A DNA stretch of 64,000 nt from Bifidobacterium callimiconis (GCF_003952005.1 NZ_QXGJ01000003.1:124001-188000), one strand, 5' to 3'. Shown: positions 35,773-45,507, counted from the first letter of the stretch. Notes: a model not told the origin generated them from the letters alone. Numbers and translations: made by a program.

Positions 35773-37149
35773 ATGACTACGGTAGCCATCGTCGGATGCA
35801 CTCATGCCGGAACCTTCGCCGCACAGTCGATTCTGCAGGCCCACCCCGATTGGGACGTGCACGTCTACGAACGTAACGACACGCTGTCGTTCCTGTCCTG
35901 CGGCATCGCGCTGTGGGTGGGCGACCACGTCTCTGACCCCAAGCGCATGTTCTACTCCTCCCCCGAGGCGCTGGGCAAGCTGGGCGCGCACATGCACATG
36001 CGCCACGACGTGCTCAACGTGGACGTGAAGGGCCGCACGCTGCTGGCGAAGGATCTTGAGACGGACGAGCAGACCACGCTCTCGTTCGACAAGCTGGTCG
36101 TCACCACCGGTTCCAAGCCGGTCACCCCGCCGATTCCGGGCCTGGCCGAAGGGCTGGAGGACGGCCGTGTGAAGCTGTGCAAGAACTGGGGTCATGGTCT
36201 GGCCATCAAGGAGATGGCGAAGAATGCGAAGTCCGTGGCCGTGATCGGCGCGGGCTACATCGGCGCCGAACTGGCCGAACAGTTCAGTGAGATCGGCGTG
36301 AAGTCGGTGCTGATCGACGGCCTCGACCGCGTGCTGGCGAAGAACTTCGACAAGCCGATCAGCGATGTGGTGGAGCAGGCGTTCACCGATCATGGCGTGA
36401 CGCTGGCGCTGGGTCAGATGGTCACCGAATTCCGTCTCGGCGAGAACGGCGAGGGCGTGACCGCGGTGACGTCCGCCGGCGAATACACGGTGGATTGTGC
36501 GATCATGGGCGCCGGATTCCTGCCGCGCACCGACCTGTTCGACGGCCAGCTGAACATGCTGCCGAACGGCGCGATCACGACCGACGAGTACATGCGCGCC
36601 ACGATCAGCGGCGAGCCCGAGCCGTCGCAGGACGTGTTCGCGGCCGGCGACTCCGCCACCGTGTTCTACAATCCGACCGGCACGTACGACTACATTCCGC
36701 TGGCCACGAACGCCGTGCGTCAGGCGCTACTGGTGGGCGCAAACATCGTGGAGCCCACGCAGAAGTACATGGGTACGCAGGCCACGAGCGCGGTGCAGCT
36801 GTACGATCTGTCGATGGCGGCCACGGGGCTTACGGAGGGCGGTGCGGAGGCGCGCGGCGTGACCACGCGGTCCACCACGCTCACGCAGGACTTCCGCCCC
36901 GACTTCATGCTCAGCACCACGCCGGTCACGTGCACGCTCACGTGGGATCCCGAAACGCGCGTGGTCAAGGGCGCGCAGTTCCTGTCCCGTCAGACGGATG
37001 TGGCGCAGGCGGCCAATGCCGTGTCGATCGCCATTCAGGCCGGGTTCACGATCGACCAGCTGGCGAACGTGGATCTGCTGTTCCAGCCGAACTTCAGCCA
37101 GCCCGTCAACTACATCGCCGCCGTGGCCATGCAGGCCGTCGCGTCGTGA
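35773..37149 (+). CDS. NADH oxidase (CoA-disulfide reductase family flavoprotein, probably H2O-forming)
   Basis: 458 aa with an N-terminal FAD motif (AIVGCTHAGTFAA), the redox-active cysteine in TLSFLSCGIALWVG (equivalent to Cys42 of Nox), the NAD motif VAVIGAGYIGAELAEQ, and the second FAD motif DVFAAGDSATV. A single Cys rather than a CxxC pair fits the water-forming NADH oxidase/peroxidase group, which disposes of O2 and regenerates NAD+ in anaerobes and microaerophiles. ATG with AGGAG upstream. It has its own transcript start region, with TATAGT at about -44 as a possible -10. Confidence 0.88.
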   Translation: MTTVAIVGCTHAGTFAAQSILQAHPDWDVHVYERNDTLSFLSCGIALWVGDHVSDPKRMFYSSPEALGKLGAHMHMRHDVLNVDVKGRTLLAKDLETDEQTTLSFDKLVVTTGSKPVTPPIPGLAEGLEDGRVKLCKNWGHGLAIKEMAKNAKSVAVIGAGYIGAELAEQFSEIGVKSVLIDGLDRVLAKNFDKPISDVVEQAFTDHGVTLALGQMVTEFRLGENGEGVTAVTSAGEYTVDCAIMGAGFLPRTDLFDGQLNMLPNGAITTDEYMRATISGEPEPSQDVFAAGDSATVFYNPTGTYDYIPLATNAVRQALLVGANIVEPTQKYMGTQATSAVQLYDLSMAATGLTEGGAEARGVTTRSTTLTQDFRPDFMLSTTPVTCTLTWDPETRVVKGAQFLSRQTDVAQAANAVSIAIQAGFTIDQLANVDLLFQPNFSQPVNYIAAVAMQAVAS

Positions 37150-37271
37150 GACAGTCCGGTGGACTGTCGAACAGCGGCGGGCGCAGTGGTTCCGCCAAGG
37201 AACCACGAAGCCAGTAAAACGCGGGCGCAGCCCGACCACACTTGCGGATCGTGGCTGAAGCGTAGGCACCT

Positions 37272-37320
37272 CTGGCTCCCCTCTCTGAGGGGAGCTGTCA
37301 GCGAAGCTGACTGAGGGGAG
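37272..37320. repeat. Intergenic double-hairpin repeat
   Basis: Inverted copy: GGCTCCCCTCTCTGAGGGGAGC next to GTCAGC-GAA-GCTGAC, then TGAGGGGAGC. It lies between convergent nox and metB. Confidence 0.75.
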
Positions 37321-37341
37321 CAGACACCCCGGCACCTCGCG

Positions 37342-38652
37342 TCAGCGTACGGTCGACTGCGACACGGACGTCGTCGAATCCACGGAATCGGAATCGGACT
37401 CGGAGGCGGCGGACTCGGGGTCGAACGCCTTCTGGAACGAGGCGGCATCCACGGCGATGCGGTTGCGCTCGGCGGGGCGGGCGGCGTTGCGCTCCGCGAG
37501 GTCCAGCGCCTGACGCAGGTCCTCCACGAGGTCGTACTCGTCTTCGATGCCCACGGCCAGACGGATCAGCTCATCGCTGATGCCCAGCTTGAGACGCTCC
37601 TCGCGCGGCACCTCGAAGTGGGTCATGCGGGCGGGGAACTCGGCGAGGCTTTCCACCGCGCCAAGGCTCACGGCCAGACGGAACACGTGCAGGTTGTTGA
37701 GCACGTCGGCCGGGTTCACGCCCTTCTTCACCTCGAACGAGAGCACGCCGCCGCAGCCGTGGAGCTCACGCAGCGCCAGATGGTAGTACGGCGAATCGGA
37801 CAGGCCCGGATAGTGCACGCTGGCTACGGCCGGATGGTTCTGCAGGAATCGTGCGATGGCCAGCGTGTTTTCCTGCTGGCGGTCCATGCGCAGCGCGAGG
37901 GTCTGGATGCCGCGGCGCACCGAATCGCATTCCGTGGGGGCGAGGATGCCGCCGATGCGGTTGAGCGAGTAGTAGAGGCGTTCGGCGATGTCGCGGGTGC
38001 GGGCGACGGCGAGTCCGGCGTTCACGTCGGAGTGGCCGGCCAGGTACTTGGTGGCGGAGTGCAGCACGATGTCCACGCCAAGGTCGAGCGGACGTTGCAG
38101 GTACGGGGTGAGGAAGGTGTTGTCCACGATGGAGATGGCGTCGTGGTTGTGGGCCAGCTTGGCGAGCGCGGCGGTGTCGTTGACCTTGAGCAGCGGGTTG
38201 GTGAGCGTTTCGAAGTAGATGGCCTCGACGTGGTCGCCGGCGGCCTCGATCTCGTCGAAGGTGTGCTCGACGGCGTTGAGATCGGTGGTGTCGACCGGGT
38301 GGAAGATCAGGCCCCAGCGGTTGAAGTGTTCGTTGACGAGGGAGTAGGTGCCGCCGTAGATATTGTCGCCGACGATGATGTGGTCGCCGGGCTTGAAGAT
38401 GGCGAGCGCCGCGTGGATGGCGGCCAGTCCGGAGGCGAATGCGAAGCCTTGACAGCCATGTTCGAGCTGGGCGATCTGTCGTTCGAGGAATTCGCGGGTG
38501 GGGTTGCCGGATCGGGCGTAGTCCCAGCGCGGGGTGTCTTCGACGGAGGCGAACGTGTAGGTGGACGAGTTGTAGATCGGCGGGTTGACCGCGCCGGTGT
38601 CGTTGTCGTCTACGCTGACGCCGTGTACAAGCTGGGTCTTGAATCGTGCCAT
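37342..38652 (-). CDS. metB: Cystathionine gamma-synthase / trans-sulfuration PLP enzyme
   Basis: Cys/Met-metabolism PLP enzyme of 436 aa. PLP lysine in LHSATKYLAGHSDVNAG; other blocks are YTRYSNP-like DYARSGNPTREFLE, GFAFASGLAAIHA, DNTFLTPYLQRPL and the C-terminal SLGAVESLAEFPARMTHF. It joins an activated homoserine to cysteine, or splits cystathionine; gamma-synthase and gamma-lyase cannot be separated by sequence alone. About 50 C-terminal residues are a Ser/Asp-rich extension (SESDSDSVDS) absent from most homologues. The start at 38652 follows AAGGGAA; the open frame upstream has no homology. Confidence 0.88.
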   Translation of the reverse strand: MARFKTQLVHGVSVDDNDTGAVNPPIYNSSTYTFASVEDTPRWDYARSGNPTREFLERQIAQLEHGCQGFAFASGLAAIHAALAIFKPGDHIIVGDNIYGGTYSLVNEHFNRWGLIFHPVDTTDLNAVEHTFDEIEAAGDHVEAIYFETLTNPLLKVNDTAALAKLAHNHDAISIVDNTFLTPYLQRPLDLGVDIVLHSATKYLAGHSDVNAGLAVARTRDIAERLYYSLNRIGGILAPTECDSVRRGIQTLALRMDRQQENTLAIARFLQNHPAVASVHYPGLSDSPYYHLALRELHGCGGVLSFEVKKGVNPADVLNNLHVFRLAVSLGAVESLAEFPARMTHFEVPREERLKLGISDELIRLAVGIEDEYDLVEDLRQALDLAERNAARPAERNRIAVDAASFQKAFDPESAASESDSDSVDSTTSVSQSTVR

Positions 38653-38916
38653 GGTCCGTTCCCTTCGTCGGTCGCCGCCGGGTGCCGGCCGCGATGCTGA
38701 TGTGTTCGTCTGTCTGTTTCGGTTGCGTTCCGCACGGTCCGGCTTGGTCCACGGTCGTGCGGGGAGGTTCGTTAGTACCAGATAACCGCAAGCGGGATTC
38801 GCTTTCAACCGTGTCATATTCGGTAAAATTTATATGCCGTTCCACGGGCGGCCGCGTTGTCGGATTTGATAGCGCGCTATAGGAAAAAGTGATGAGAACC
38901 GGTGGGGTGACGTGCA

Positions 38917-39447
38917 ATGACGACGATGGGGATGACTATCCGACATGCCGTGATGGATGATCTGGATGCGCTGGCTGCGGTGGAGGCGGAGTGTTTTCCT
39001 CCTGCGGAGGCCGCCACGCGCGAGGATATTCGGGCGCGTCTGGCGGTGTATCCGAATCATTTCTGGCTGTTGTTCGATAGCGACGGCGGTGACGGCCACG
39101 ATGGCCCGAGTGATGGCCGTCTGGTGAGTTTCGTGAACGGTATGACGACGGATGTGCCGGATCTTGCCGACGACATGTACTCGGATGCGTCGTTGCATGA
39201 CGAGCGTGGCGCGTGGCAGATGATCTTCGGCGTGAATACGATTCCCGCGTACCGGCGGCGCGGATGCGCCTCGCGCGTGATCCGCCATGCCGCCGACGAG
39301 GCGCGGGCGCAGGGTCGGCGGGGCATGGTGCTCACGTGCAAGGAGGCGAAGATTGGCTTCTATGCGCGGCTGGGTTTCGTGGATGAGGGGCTGTCCTCGT
39401 CCACGCATGGCGGTGTGCCTTGGCATCAGATGCGTCTGACGTTCTGA
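38917..39447 (+). CDS. GNAT family N-acetyltransferase
   Basis: A 176-aa acetyl-CoA-dependent transferase. Motif A is visible as IFGVNTIPAYRRRGCASRVIRHA (R-x-x-G-x-A core) and the tail KIGFYARLGFVDEGLSSSTHGG resembles arylalkylamine/polyamine-type GNATs. The substrate is unknown. Start ATG at 38917; an internal ATG two codons on (MGMTIRHA) is possible. It is divergent from metB; the 264-bp gap contains a 12-bp palindrome ATAGCGCGCTAT at 38869-38880. Confidence 0.82.
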   Translation: MTTMGMTIRHAVMDDLDALAAVEAECFPPAEAATREDIRARLAVYPNHFWLLFDSDGGDGHDGPSDGRLVSFVNGMTTDVPDLADDMYSDASLHDERGAWQMIFGVNTIPAYRRRGCASRVIRHAADEARAQGRRGMVLTCKEAKIGFYARLGFVDEGLSSSTHGGVPWHQMRLTF

Positions 39448-39450
39448 CGT

Positions 39451-40191
39451 TCACACGTTGAATGAGGAGGAGACCTCCTGGCGGGGGCGCAGGTCCACGT
39501 TGGTGATGTGCACGTCGTCGGGCGCGTTGGCGATCCAGACGATCGCGTCGGCCACGGTCTGCGGGCGGATGTAGTCCTCGCCGTGGAATTCCACGCCCAG
39601 GGTCTCGTCGATGCCGCGCAGCATGCCGGTGTCGATCTGGCCCGGGTAGACGGTGCCCACGCGCACGCCGTTGCCGGCCTCCTCGAGGCGGATCGTGTTG
39701 GCGAGGGCTCGCAGCGCGTGCTTGGACGACGCGTAGACCGCATGGTTGGGGATGGCGCGCTCCCCCGCCCCGGAGTTGACGAACACGATGGAGCCGCGCG
39801 TGCGGCGGATGGCGGGCAGCAGTCCCCGGGTGAGCAGGGCGGGCGCCACCACGTTGGTGCGTAGCACGGTGTCCCAGACGTCGGCGGTGGCGGTTTCGAT
39901 CGATCCCACGGAGGCGACGGCGGCCACGTTGGCGAGCAGATCGATGCCGTCCGGCTCGTGCTCGTTCACCCATGCGGTCCAGCGTTCGATGCCTTCGGCG
40001 TCGAGCAGGTCGACCAGATGCGCCTGCACGCCGTCGATCGCGTCGAGTTCGCGCACGTCGGAGTCCTTGCGGACCACGGCGAGTACGCGCCAGCCGTTCG
40101 CGGCCAGCGTGTGGACCAGGCGTCCCCCGACGCCGCCGCCCGCGCCAGTGACCACGGCCACGCGTGTGCGCTTGTTGCGATTATCAGTCAT
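39451..40191 (-). CDS. Short-chain dehydrogenase/reductase (SDR)
   Basis: A 246-aa classical SDR. NAD(P)-binding motif VVTGAGGGVGGRL, structural LLANVAAVAS (normally NNAG), catalytic Ser in VFVNSGAGE and YASSK as the YxxxK pair. The usual NNAG is ANVA here, a small deviation. The substrate is unknown. ATG with AAGGGGGAT upstream. It lies downstream of the liv operon, but 210 bp with a repeat separate them, so co-transcription is uncertain. Confidence 0.88.
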   Translation of the reverse strand: MTDNRNKRTRVAVVTGAGGGVGGRLVHTLAANGWRVLAVVRKDSDVRELDAIDGVQAHLVDLLDAEGIERWTAWVNEHEPDGIDLLANVAAVASVGSIETATADVWDTVLRTNVVAPALLTRGLLPAIRRTRGSIVFVNSGAGERAIPNHAVYASSKHALRALANTIRLEEAGNGVRVGTVYPGQIDTGMLRGIDETLGVEFHGEDYIRPQTVADAIVWIANAPDDVHITNVDLRPRQEVSSSFNV

Positions 40192-40226
40192 GAATATCCC
40201 CCTTGTGTTGTGTGTGAGTCTTACGA

Positions 40227-40275
40227 TCCCTCCCTCAGTCGGCTACGCCGACAGCTCCCTCCCAAGGAGGGAGCA
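40227..40275. repeat. Intergenic double-hairpin repeat
   Basis: CCCTCCCTCAGTCGGCTACG ... AAGGAGGGAGC, with GTCGGC-TAC-GCCGAC and AGCTCCCTCC/GGAGGGAGC hairpins, between livGF and the SDR gene. Confidence 0.75.
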
Positions 40276-40401
40276 CAATGCCGGAGGGCGATCGGACGAT
40301 ATCGCCGTGCCTCCTCTCCGGAGAGACCGGAGCGTGACGGAGAGGTGGAGAGTCACGCCCGGTCGCACCGGGGAGGAGGCACGGCGGGAATGGAGTCGAC
40401 G

Positions 40402-42231
40402 CTACTTGGCGCCGCCGAGGTAGGCCTCCTGCACCTGCGGGTTGCCGAGCAGGTCGGACGCCTTGCCATGCAGGCGGATGCGGCCGTTCTGCAGCACGTA
40501 GCCGTAGTCGGCGATGGTGAGCGCCAGCTCGGCCTGCTGTTCGACCATGAGCACGGACAGGTCCAGTTCGTCGCGCAGCCTGGCGATCTGCTCGAGCACG
40601 TCCTCCACCAGCTTGGGCGACAGGCCCATGGTGGGCTCGTCCATGCAGATGACCTTCGGTCGGCTCATCAGGGCACGGGCGAAGGCGAGCATCTGCTGCT
40701 CGCCGCCGGACATGGTGCCGGCCTGCTGGCCGCGGCGCTCCTTGAGGCGCGGGAACCGCTCGTACATGGAGTCCAGGTCCTCGGCGATGCCGGCCTTGTC
40801 GGTGCGCGTGTACGCGCCGGACAGCAGGTTCTCCTGCACGGTCATCTGCGGGAACACGCGGCGGGCCTCCGGCACGGACGCGATGCCCGAGGCGACGCGG
40901 TGACGCGTGGACTCGTGCGTGATGTCCCTGCCCTCGTAGTGGATGGTGCCGCTCTTGGGATGGTTGATGCCGAGGATGGTCTTCATGGTGGTGGACTTGC
41001 CGGACGCGTTACCGCCGAGCAGGGAGACGATCGCGCCCTTGGGCACGGTGATCGACACGTCCTGCAGTGCGTGCACCTGACCGTAGAACACGTTGACCTT
41101 GTCCAGCGACAGCAGGGTCTCGGTGCCGGCGAACGGATTGGCGTCCGCGGACGATTCGGCATCGGCCTTGCCGGAGTCGGACGGCTCGGGCTCGTTCACC
41201 GTGGCGACGCCGTCGTGTTCGATGGCGTTCTGCATGGCGAGCACGTTCACCTGACCATGGCTGCGCGTCTGGTTGGTCTCCTTGCGCTTGCCCAGATACG
41301 CCTCGACCACCTGCGGGTTGGTACGCACCTCGTCGGGCGAACCCTGGGCGATGATACGACCGCCGTCCATGGCAAGCACGCGGTCGGACAGTGCGGTCAC
41401 CAGGTCGATCTTGTGCTCGACGAGCAGGATCGTGTGCCCCTGCGCCTTGAGGTGCTGCAGCTGTTCGAGCACCTCGGCGGTCTCCGACTGGTTCATGCCG
41501 GCGGTCGGTTCGTCGAGCAGCAGCAGCTTGGGTTCGGAGATGTGCGCGCGGGCGATCTCCGTACGACGACGGTTCGCATACGAGAGCGTGTAGGTCAGAT
41601 CGCTGCGACGGTCTCCGAGGCGCTCGCGGAAGCGGTCGACCTCGCGGCCGACGCGCACGTCGACCTCCTTGATCTCGCGCTGGGTCTTCGGTCCGTGGAT
41701 GAGCGCCACGCCGGTCTCCGCCAGCAGCGGGATCCAGCGCACGATCGGATACTTCTGCAGGTTCTTGAACGGGCGCTGAGCCTGCAACTTCTTGTGGTAG
41801 CCGAGGTTGATGTTCTCGTCCACGGTCAGTCCGCCGAACACGCGGCCGTTCTGGAAGGTGCGGGACAGGCCGCGTTCGGACACCTCGGTGGCGGGAAGTC
41901 CCGCGACCGGATCGTCGTCGATGTCGATGATGCCGGAGTCGGGCGTGATGAACCCGGAGATCAGGTTGATCGTGGTGGACTTGCCGGATCCGTTCGGGCC
42001 GATGATCGAGATCACCTCGCCCTTGTGCAGGTCGAACGACACCTTGTTCACGGCGTGCAGGCCGCGGAACGACTTGTCGAGCTCGCGTACGCGCAGTACC
42101 ACGGGCGCCTCGAGCACCTTGCGGCGGTGCTCCTCGGGGCTCATCACCACGGCGGGAGCGTCGTGGCCGTCCTCGGCGATGGAAACGGAATCAAGGGTGG
42201 ACTTGGTTGTGGAGTCATGTACCGAAGTCAT
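40402..42231 (-). CDS. Branched-chain amino-acid type ABC transporter, fused ATPases (LivG-LivF)
   Basis: 609 aa holding two complete ABC domains. Domain 1 (about 40-320, LivG type) has IIGPNGSGKSTTIN, the signature LSYANRRRTEIARA and LLLDEPTAGMN. Domain 2 (about 375-609, LivF type) has LLGGNASGKSTT, GTMSGGEQQMLAFARAL and ICMDEPTMGLSP. A low-complexity linker (Asp/Ser/Ala-rich) joins them. In most bacteria these are separate genes. It energises the fused permease 6 bp upstream and is the last gene of the UROD-livK-livHM-livGF operon. Confidence 0.92.
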   Translation of the reverse strand: MTSVHDSTTKSTLDSVSIAEDGHDAPAVVMSPEEHRRKVLEAPVVLRVRELDKSFRGLHAVNKVSFDLHKGEVISIIGPNGSGKSTTINLISGFITPDSGIIDIDDDPVAGLPATEVSERGLSRTFQNGRVFGGLTVDENINLGYHKKLQAQRPFKNLQKYPIVRWIPLLAETGVALIHGPKTQREIKEVDVRVGREVDRFRERLGDRRSDLTYTLSYANRRRTEIARAHISEPKLLLLDEPTAGMNQSETAEVLEQLQHLKAQGHTILLVEHKIDLVTALSDRVLAMDGGRIIAQGSPDEVRTNPQVVEAYLGKRKETNQTRSHGQVNVLAMQNAIEHDGVATVNEPEPSDSGKADAESSADANPFAGTETLLSLDKVNVFYGQVHALQDVSITVPKGAIVSLLGGNASGKSTTMKTILGINHPKSGTIHYEGRDITHESTRHRVASGIASVPEARRVFPQMTVQENLLSGAYTRTDKAGIAEDLDSMYERFPRLKERRGQQAGTMSGGEQQMLAFARALMSRPKVICMDEPTMGLSPKLVEDVLEQIARLRDELDLSVLMVEQQAELALTIADYGYVLQNGRIRLHGKASDLLGNPQVQEAYLGGAK

Positions 42232-42237
42232 AGTCGT

Positions 42238-44049
42238 TCAGGCCTTCCTTGCGAACAGTCCCTGCGGGCGGAACAGAATGATGACGACCAGCAGCACGCC
42301 GTAGAGCAACACACGGGCGTCGGACGCCACGCGCAGCAGCTCGGGGCCGCCGATGAGCACGATCGCGCCGAGCACGGCGCCGAGCGGCGAGTTCATGCCG
42401 CCGAGCACGATGATCGTGAGGATCAGGATCGACATGTTCGAGTTGAAGATGGTCGGATCGATGTACGTGTACTGGTGGGCGAGCAGCGAGCCGGCGAGAC
42501 CTGCGAAGAACGCTGCCAGCGCGTAGGCGAGCGCCTTGTAGGCTCCGGTGCGGATGCTCAGCGCCTCGGACGCCTCCTGATCGGAGCCAACGGCCTCGAA
42601 CACGCGGCCCAGATGCGAGGAGCGGATGCGCGTGACGATGACGAGCGTGACGATCAGCACGATCACGTCGAGCAGATACTGCATCTGCTGCGTGTACAGG
42701 GACTGGCCGAACACCTTGGGGAACGGAATGCCCTGGATGCCGAGCGAGCCCTTGGTCAGCGGCTCCCAGATGCGGATGATGGCGACCATGACCGCGCCTA
42801 CGCCGATGGTGGCGATGGCCACGTAATGGCCGGACAGCTTCCACACGGGGAAGGTGAGGATGCTGGCAGCGATGGCGGCGATCACGCCGGCCACGAGGAA
42901 CGCGGCGAGGAACGGCCAGTCAAGACGAGTGGAGAGGATGGCCGACGCGTAGGCGCCCACGGCGAACGGTCCGGCCATGCCGAGGATGGTCTGGCCGGCG
43001 GATCCGGAGATCAGCGTCAGGCCCACGGCGGCGATCGAGTAGATGGCGATCTGCGTGCCCACGCCGGACAGGTAGTCGGAGAAGAAGAACGGGGTGGCGA
43101 GCGCGAACACGGCAAGGCCGAGGTTGCCCCACCAGGGCAGGTTGATCGGCCGGCCGCCGCCGAGGAACGTGCCAGTGAGCGGTTCGGACTTCACGTCGTC
43201 GCCGCCGAGCAGACCCTGCGGACGAATGATGAGGATGATGAGCAGCGCGCCGAAGGTGATGAGATCGTGTGCGCCGTCGCCGAGGAACGAGATGCCGACG
43301 GATTCGATGAGGCCGAGGGCCAGGCCGCCGACCACGGCGCCGGGGATGGAGCCGAGGCCGCCGATGGTGGCCGCCACGAAGGCGGTCATGCCGATCGTGC
43401 CGCCGTTCATCGGGTTGATGTTGGTGTTGAACAGGCCCACGAAGATGCCGGAGACGCCGGCGAGCACGGCGCCGATGACGAAGGAGAGGTTGCGGATCGT
43501 CTTGACGGGGATGCCCATCTGGCTGGCGGCCTGCGGATCCTGCGAGGTGGCGCGGATGGCCTGGCCGGCCTTGCCGTATTTGAGGAACGCCCACAGTCCG
43601 AGCATGGACAGGATGGCGAAGATGATCATGACCACATCCGACGTGCCGAATCGCACGCCTGCGAACTGCAGGTTGTAGGTGGGCAGTAGTTCGGGGAAGC
43701 GGCGGGTCTGCGTGCCGAAGATGATCTGCAGGCCGTTGTCCAGGATCTGGCCGACGCCGATGGTGGCGAGCAGGGCGGCGATGGGCTTGCGGCCTTCGAG
43801 CGGGGCGATGACCAGCGCGTTCATGATCAGGCCGAGCAGGCCGGTGACCACGATCACGGCGATGGCGGTGGGCACGACGCCCCAGCCGAGTGACGTGCCG
43901 AGCCACCATGCGGTCATCATGCCGACGGCCACGATGGAGCCCTGCGCGAAGTTGGCGACGTTGGTCACGCCGAAGATCAGCGACATGCCGACGGCCACGA
44001 GCGCGTACGCGCTGCCGTGGATCAGGCCGGCGAATATGGTATCAAGCAT
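42238..44049 (-). CDS. Branched-chain amino-acid type ABC transporter, fused permeases (LivH-LivM)
   Basis: 603 aa with two permease units. Residues 1-295 are LivH-like (GLIHGSAYALVAVGMSLIFGV, later ATIGGLGSIPGAVVGGLALG) and 315-603 are LivM-like (YSIAAVGLTLISGSAGQ, SGHYVAIATIGVGAV, IIVLGGMNSPLGAVLGA). Both carry the EAA-like cytoplasmic loops with RATSQDPQAASQMGI and GSDQEASEALSI. About 16-18 helices are predicted by eye. The fusion mirrors the ATPase fusion downstream. A GAGGA site lies about 13 nt before the ATG. A double repeat separates it from livK. Confidence 0.92.
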   Translation of the reverse strand: MLDTIFAGLIHGSAYALVAVGMSLIFGVTNVANFAQGSIVAVGMMTAWWLGTSLGWGVVPTAIAVIVVTGLLGLIMNALVIAPLEGRKPIAALLATIGVGQILDNGLQIIFGTQTRRFPELLPTYNLQFAGVRFGTSDVVMIIFAILSMLGLWAFLKYGKAGQAIRATSQDPQAASQMGIPVKTIRNLSFVIGAVLAGVSGIFVGLFNTNINPMNGGTIGMTAFVAATIGGLGSIPGAVVGGLALGLIESVGISFLGDGAHDLITFGALLIILIIRPQGLLGGDDVKSEPLTGTFLGGGRPINLPWWGNLGLAVFALATPFFFSDYLSGVGTQIAIYSIAAVGLTLISGSAGQTILGMAGPFAVGAYASAILSTRLDWPFLAAFLVAGVIAAIAASILTFPVWKLSGHYVAIATIGVGAVMVAIIRIWEPLTKGSLGIQGIPFPKVFGQSLYTQQMQYLLDVIVLIVTLVIVTRIRSSHLGRVFEAVGSDQEASEALSIRTGAYKALAYALAAFFAGLAGSLLAHQYTYIDPTIFNSNMSILILTIIVLGGMNSPLGAVLGAIVLIGGPELLRVASDARVLLYGVLLVVIILFRPQGLFARKA

Positions 44050-44110
44050 TGGAATTGCAATCCTCGTGGGGGATGGATGGATGCGGGATCGGGGTGATAT
44101 GGGACGTGGC

Positions 44111-44235
44111 GGCTCCCCTCAGTCGGCTGCGCCGACAGCTCCCCTCAACGAGGGGAGCCGATCCGAGAAGTTCTCATACTCTGGCTCCCCTCGCTGAGGG
44201 GAGCTGTCCGCCGCATGGCGGACTGAGGGGAGCCG
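44111..44235. repeat. Two facing copies of the intergenic double-hairpin repeat between livK and livHM
   Basis: Direct copy 44111-44160 and inverted copy about 44182-44235. Being inside an operon-like series, they may attenuate or stabilise the mRNA so that the binding protein is made in excess. Confidence 0.75.
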
Positions 44236-44253
44236 TGCGCCGAGTAGCGGTGG

Positions 44254-45429
44254 TCACTCGCCGTCGTACTGGACGAACTTGCCGTCCTTGACGATCAGCA
44301 GGATCGGGTCGATGTTGTCGGCGCGGCGGGTCTTGGTGTTGAACTTGAAGGTTCCGCCGTTGCCCTGGTAGAGCGGGAAGTCGGTCACGGTCTGCAGGGC
44401 CTTCTGGATGCCCTCGCGGGTCGGTTCGGTCTTGTTGGCCGCGTAGGCGAGGTCGATGATGGCCTGGTAGGCGGTCACCTCGAAGTTGCCCGGGTTGTTG
44501 CCGTACTTGGCCTTGAAGTCCTTGACGAACTGCTGGGCCTTGGCGTCCTTGGTGCCGGTGGCGGAGAAGCTGCCGGTGATGATGGTGCCTTCGGCGTTCT
44601 TGCCGGCGTTGTCGAGGAACTCGGAGGTCTCCTGGCCGCCGAAGAACGGGCCGGTGTAGCCGAGCTTGTCGCGCAGGGTGTTGATCACGAGGGCGCCGTC
44701 GGGGCCGTAGCCGATGTTGACCACGGCGTCGGGCTGGGCGTCACGGGCGGGGATCAGGATCGGCGACAGGTCGGTGGAGTCGGGCAGGTAGGAGGATTCG
44801 TAGACGATCTGGGTGCCGTTCTTCTCGGCCTCCTCCTTGAAGTACTGGTAGGCCTGCTTGCCCCAGTCGTTCTCGATGTAGACCACGGAGATCTTCTTGG
44901 CCTTCTTCGACACGATGTCGGCGTTGGCCTTCTGGTAGACGTCCTGGCCGATCTGCGGGGTCCACACGTGGTCGCCGGTGTCGGTGAACGTGGGTGCGGA
45001 GTTGTTGAAGCCGTAGTGCACCAGGCCGGCCTGCTGGAAGATCGGGCTGGCGGCGGACGAGGCCGGGGACGCGTAGTCGCCGACCACGGCGATGACGGAC
45101 TTGTCGGACACGAGCTTGGGCGCCACGGCGGCGTCCTGCTTGGCGTCGGATTGCGTGTCGTAGTACTTGAGGCCGAGCTTCTTGCCCTTGACGCCGCCGT
45201 CCTTGTTGACCTTTTCGACGGCCAGGTCGAAGCCCTGCTGGAACAGCTTGCCGTATTCGGCGTACTGGCCGGTCTTCGGATAGATCACGCCGATGTTGAC
45301 GGTGTCGGAGTCGCTGGATGACGATGAGGCGGAGTCGCCGCCCAGACCGCAGGCGGAGACGCCGAGCAGGGTGCCGGCGACGGTCACGGCCACGGCCGCG
45401 TTGCGTAGTGCTTTCTTCCAGATGTTCAT
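44254..45429 (-). CDS. Substrate-binding lipoprotein of the branched-chain-type ABC transporter (LivK-like)
   Basis: A 391-aa lipoprotein: basic N-terminus, hydrophobic core, lipobox LLGVSAC with the acylated Cys at residue 27, then a Ser-rich linker. The mature part is a periplasmic-binding-protein type I fold (VNIGVIYPKTGQYAEYGK, VVGDYASPASSAASPIFQ, GPFFGGQETSEFLDNAG). The ligand cannot be decided: relatives bind branched-chain amino acids, amides, urea or aromatic compounds. The ATG at 45429 follows AGAGGAAG. It precedes livHM and follows the UROD-family gene. Confidence 0.92.
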   Translation of the reverse strand: MNIWKKALRNAAVAVTVAGTLLGVSACGLGGDSASSSSSDSDTVNIGVIYPKTGQYAEYGKLFQQGFDLAVEKVNKDGGVKGKKLGLKYYDTQSDAKQDAAVAPKLVSDKSVIAVVGDYASPASSAASPIFQQAGLVHYGFNNSAPTFTDTGDHVWTPQIGQDVYQKANADIVSKKAKKISVVYIENDWGKQAYQYFKEEAEKNGTQIVYESSYLPDSTDLSPILIPARDAQPDAVVNIGYGPDGALVINTLRDKLGYTGPFFGGQETSEFLDNAGKNAEGTIITGSFSATGTKDAKAQQFVKDFKAKYGNNPGNFEVTAYQAIIDLAYAANKTEPTREGIQKALQTVTDFPLYQGNGGTFKFNTKTRRADNIDPILLIVKDGKFVQYDGE

Positions 45430-45507
45430 GGTTCTTCCTCTCATGAAAGTGGATTGTGATGGGTGGATTGGTGGGTGTACGGATGGGTGTTGGTCGGTCG
45501 GAGGGGA

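Noticed and set aside
39958..43689. 1243-codon plus-strand open frame
   Set aside because: Antisense to the liv transporter genes; composition is His/Gly/Arg-biased and no domain is recognisable.
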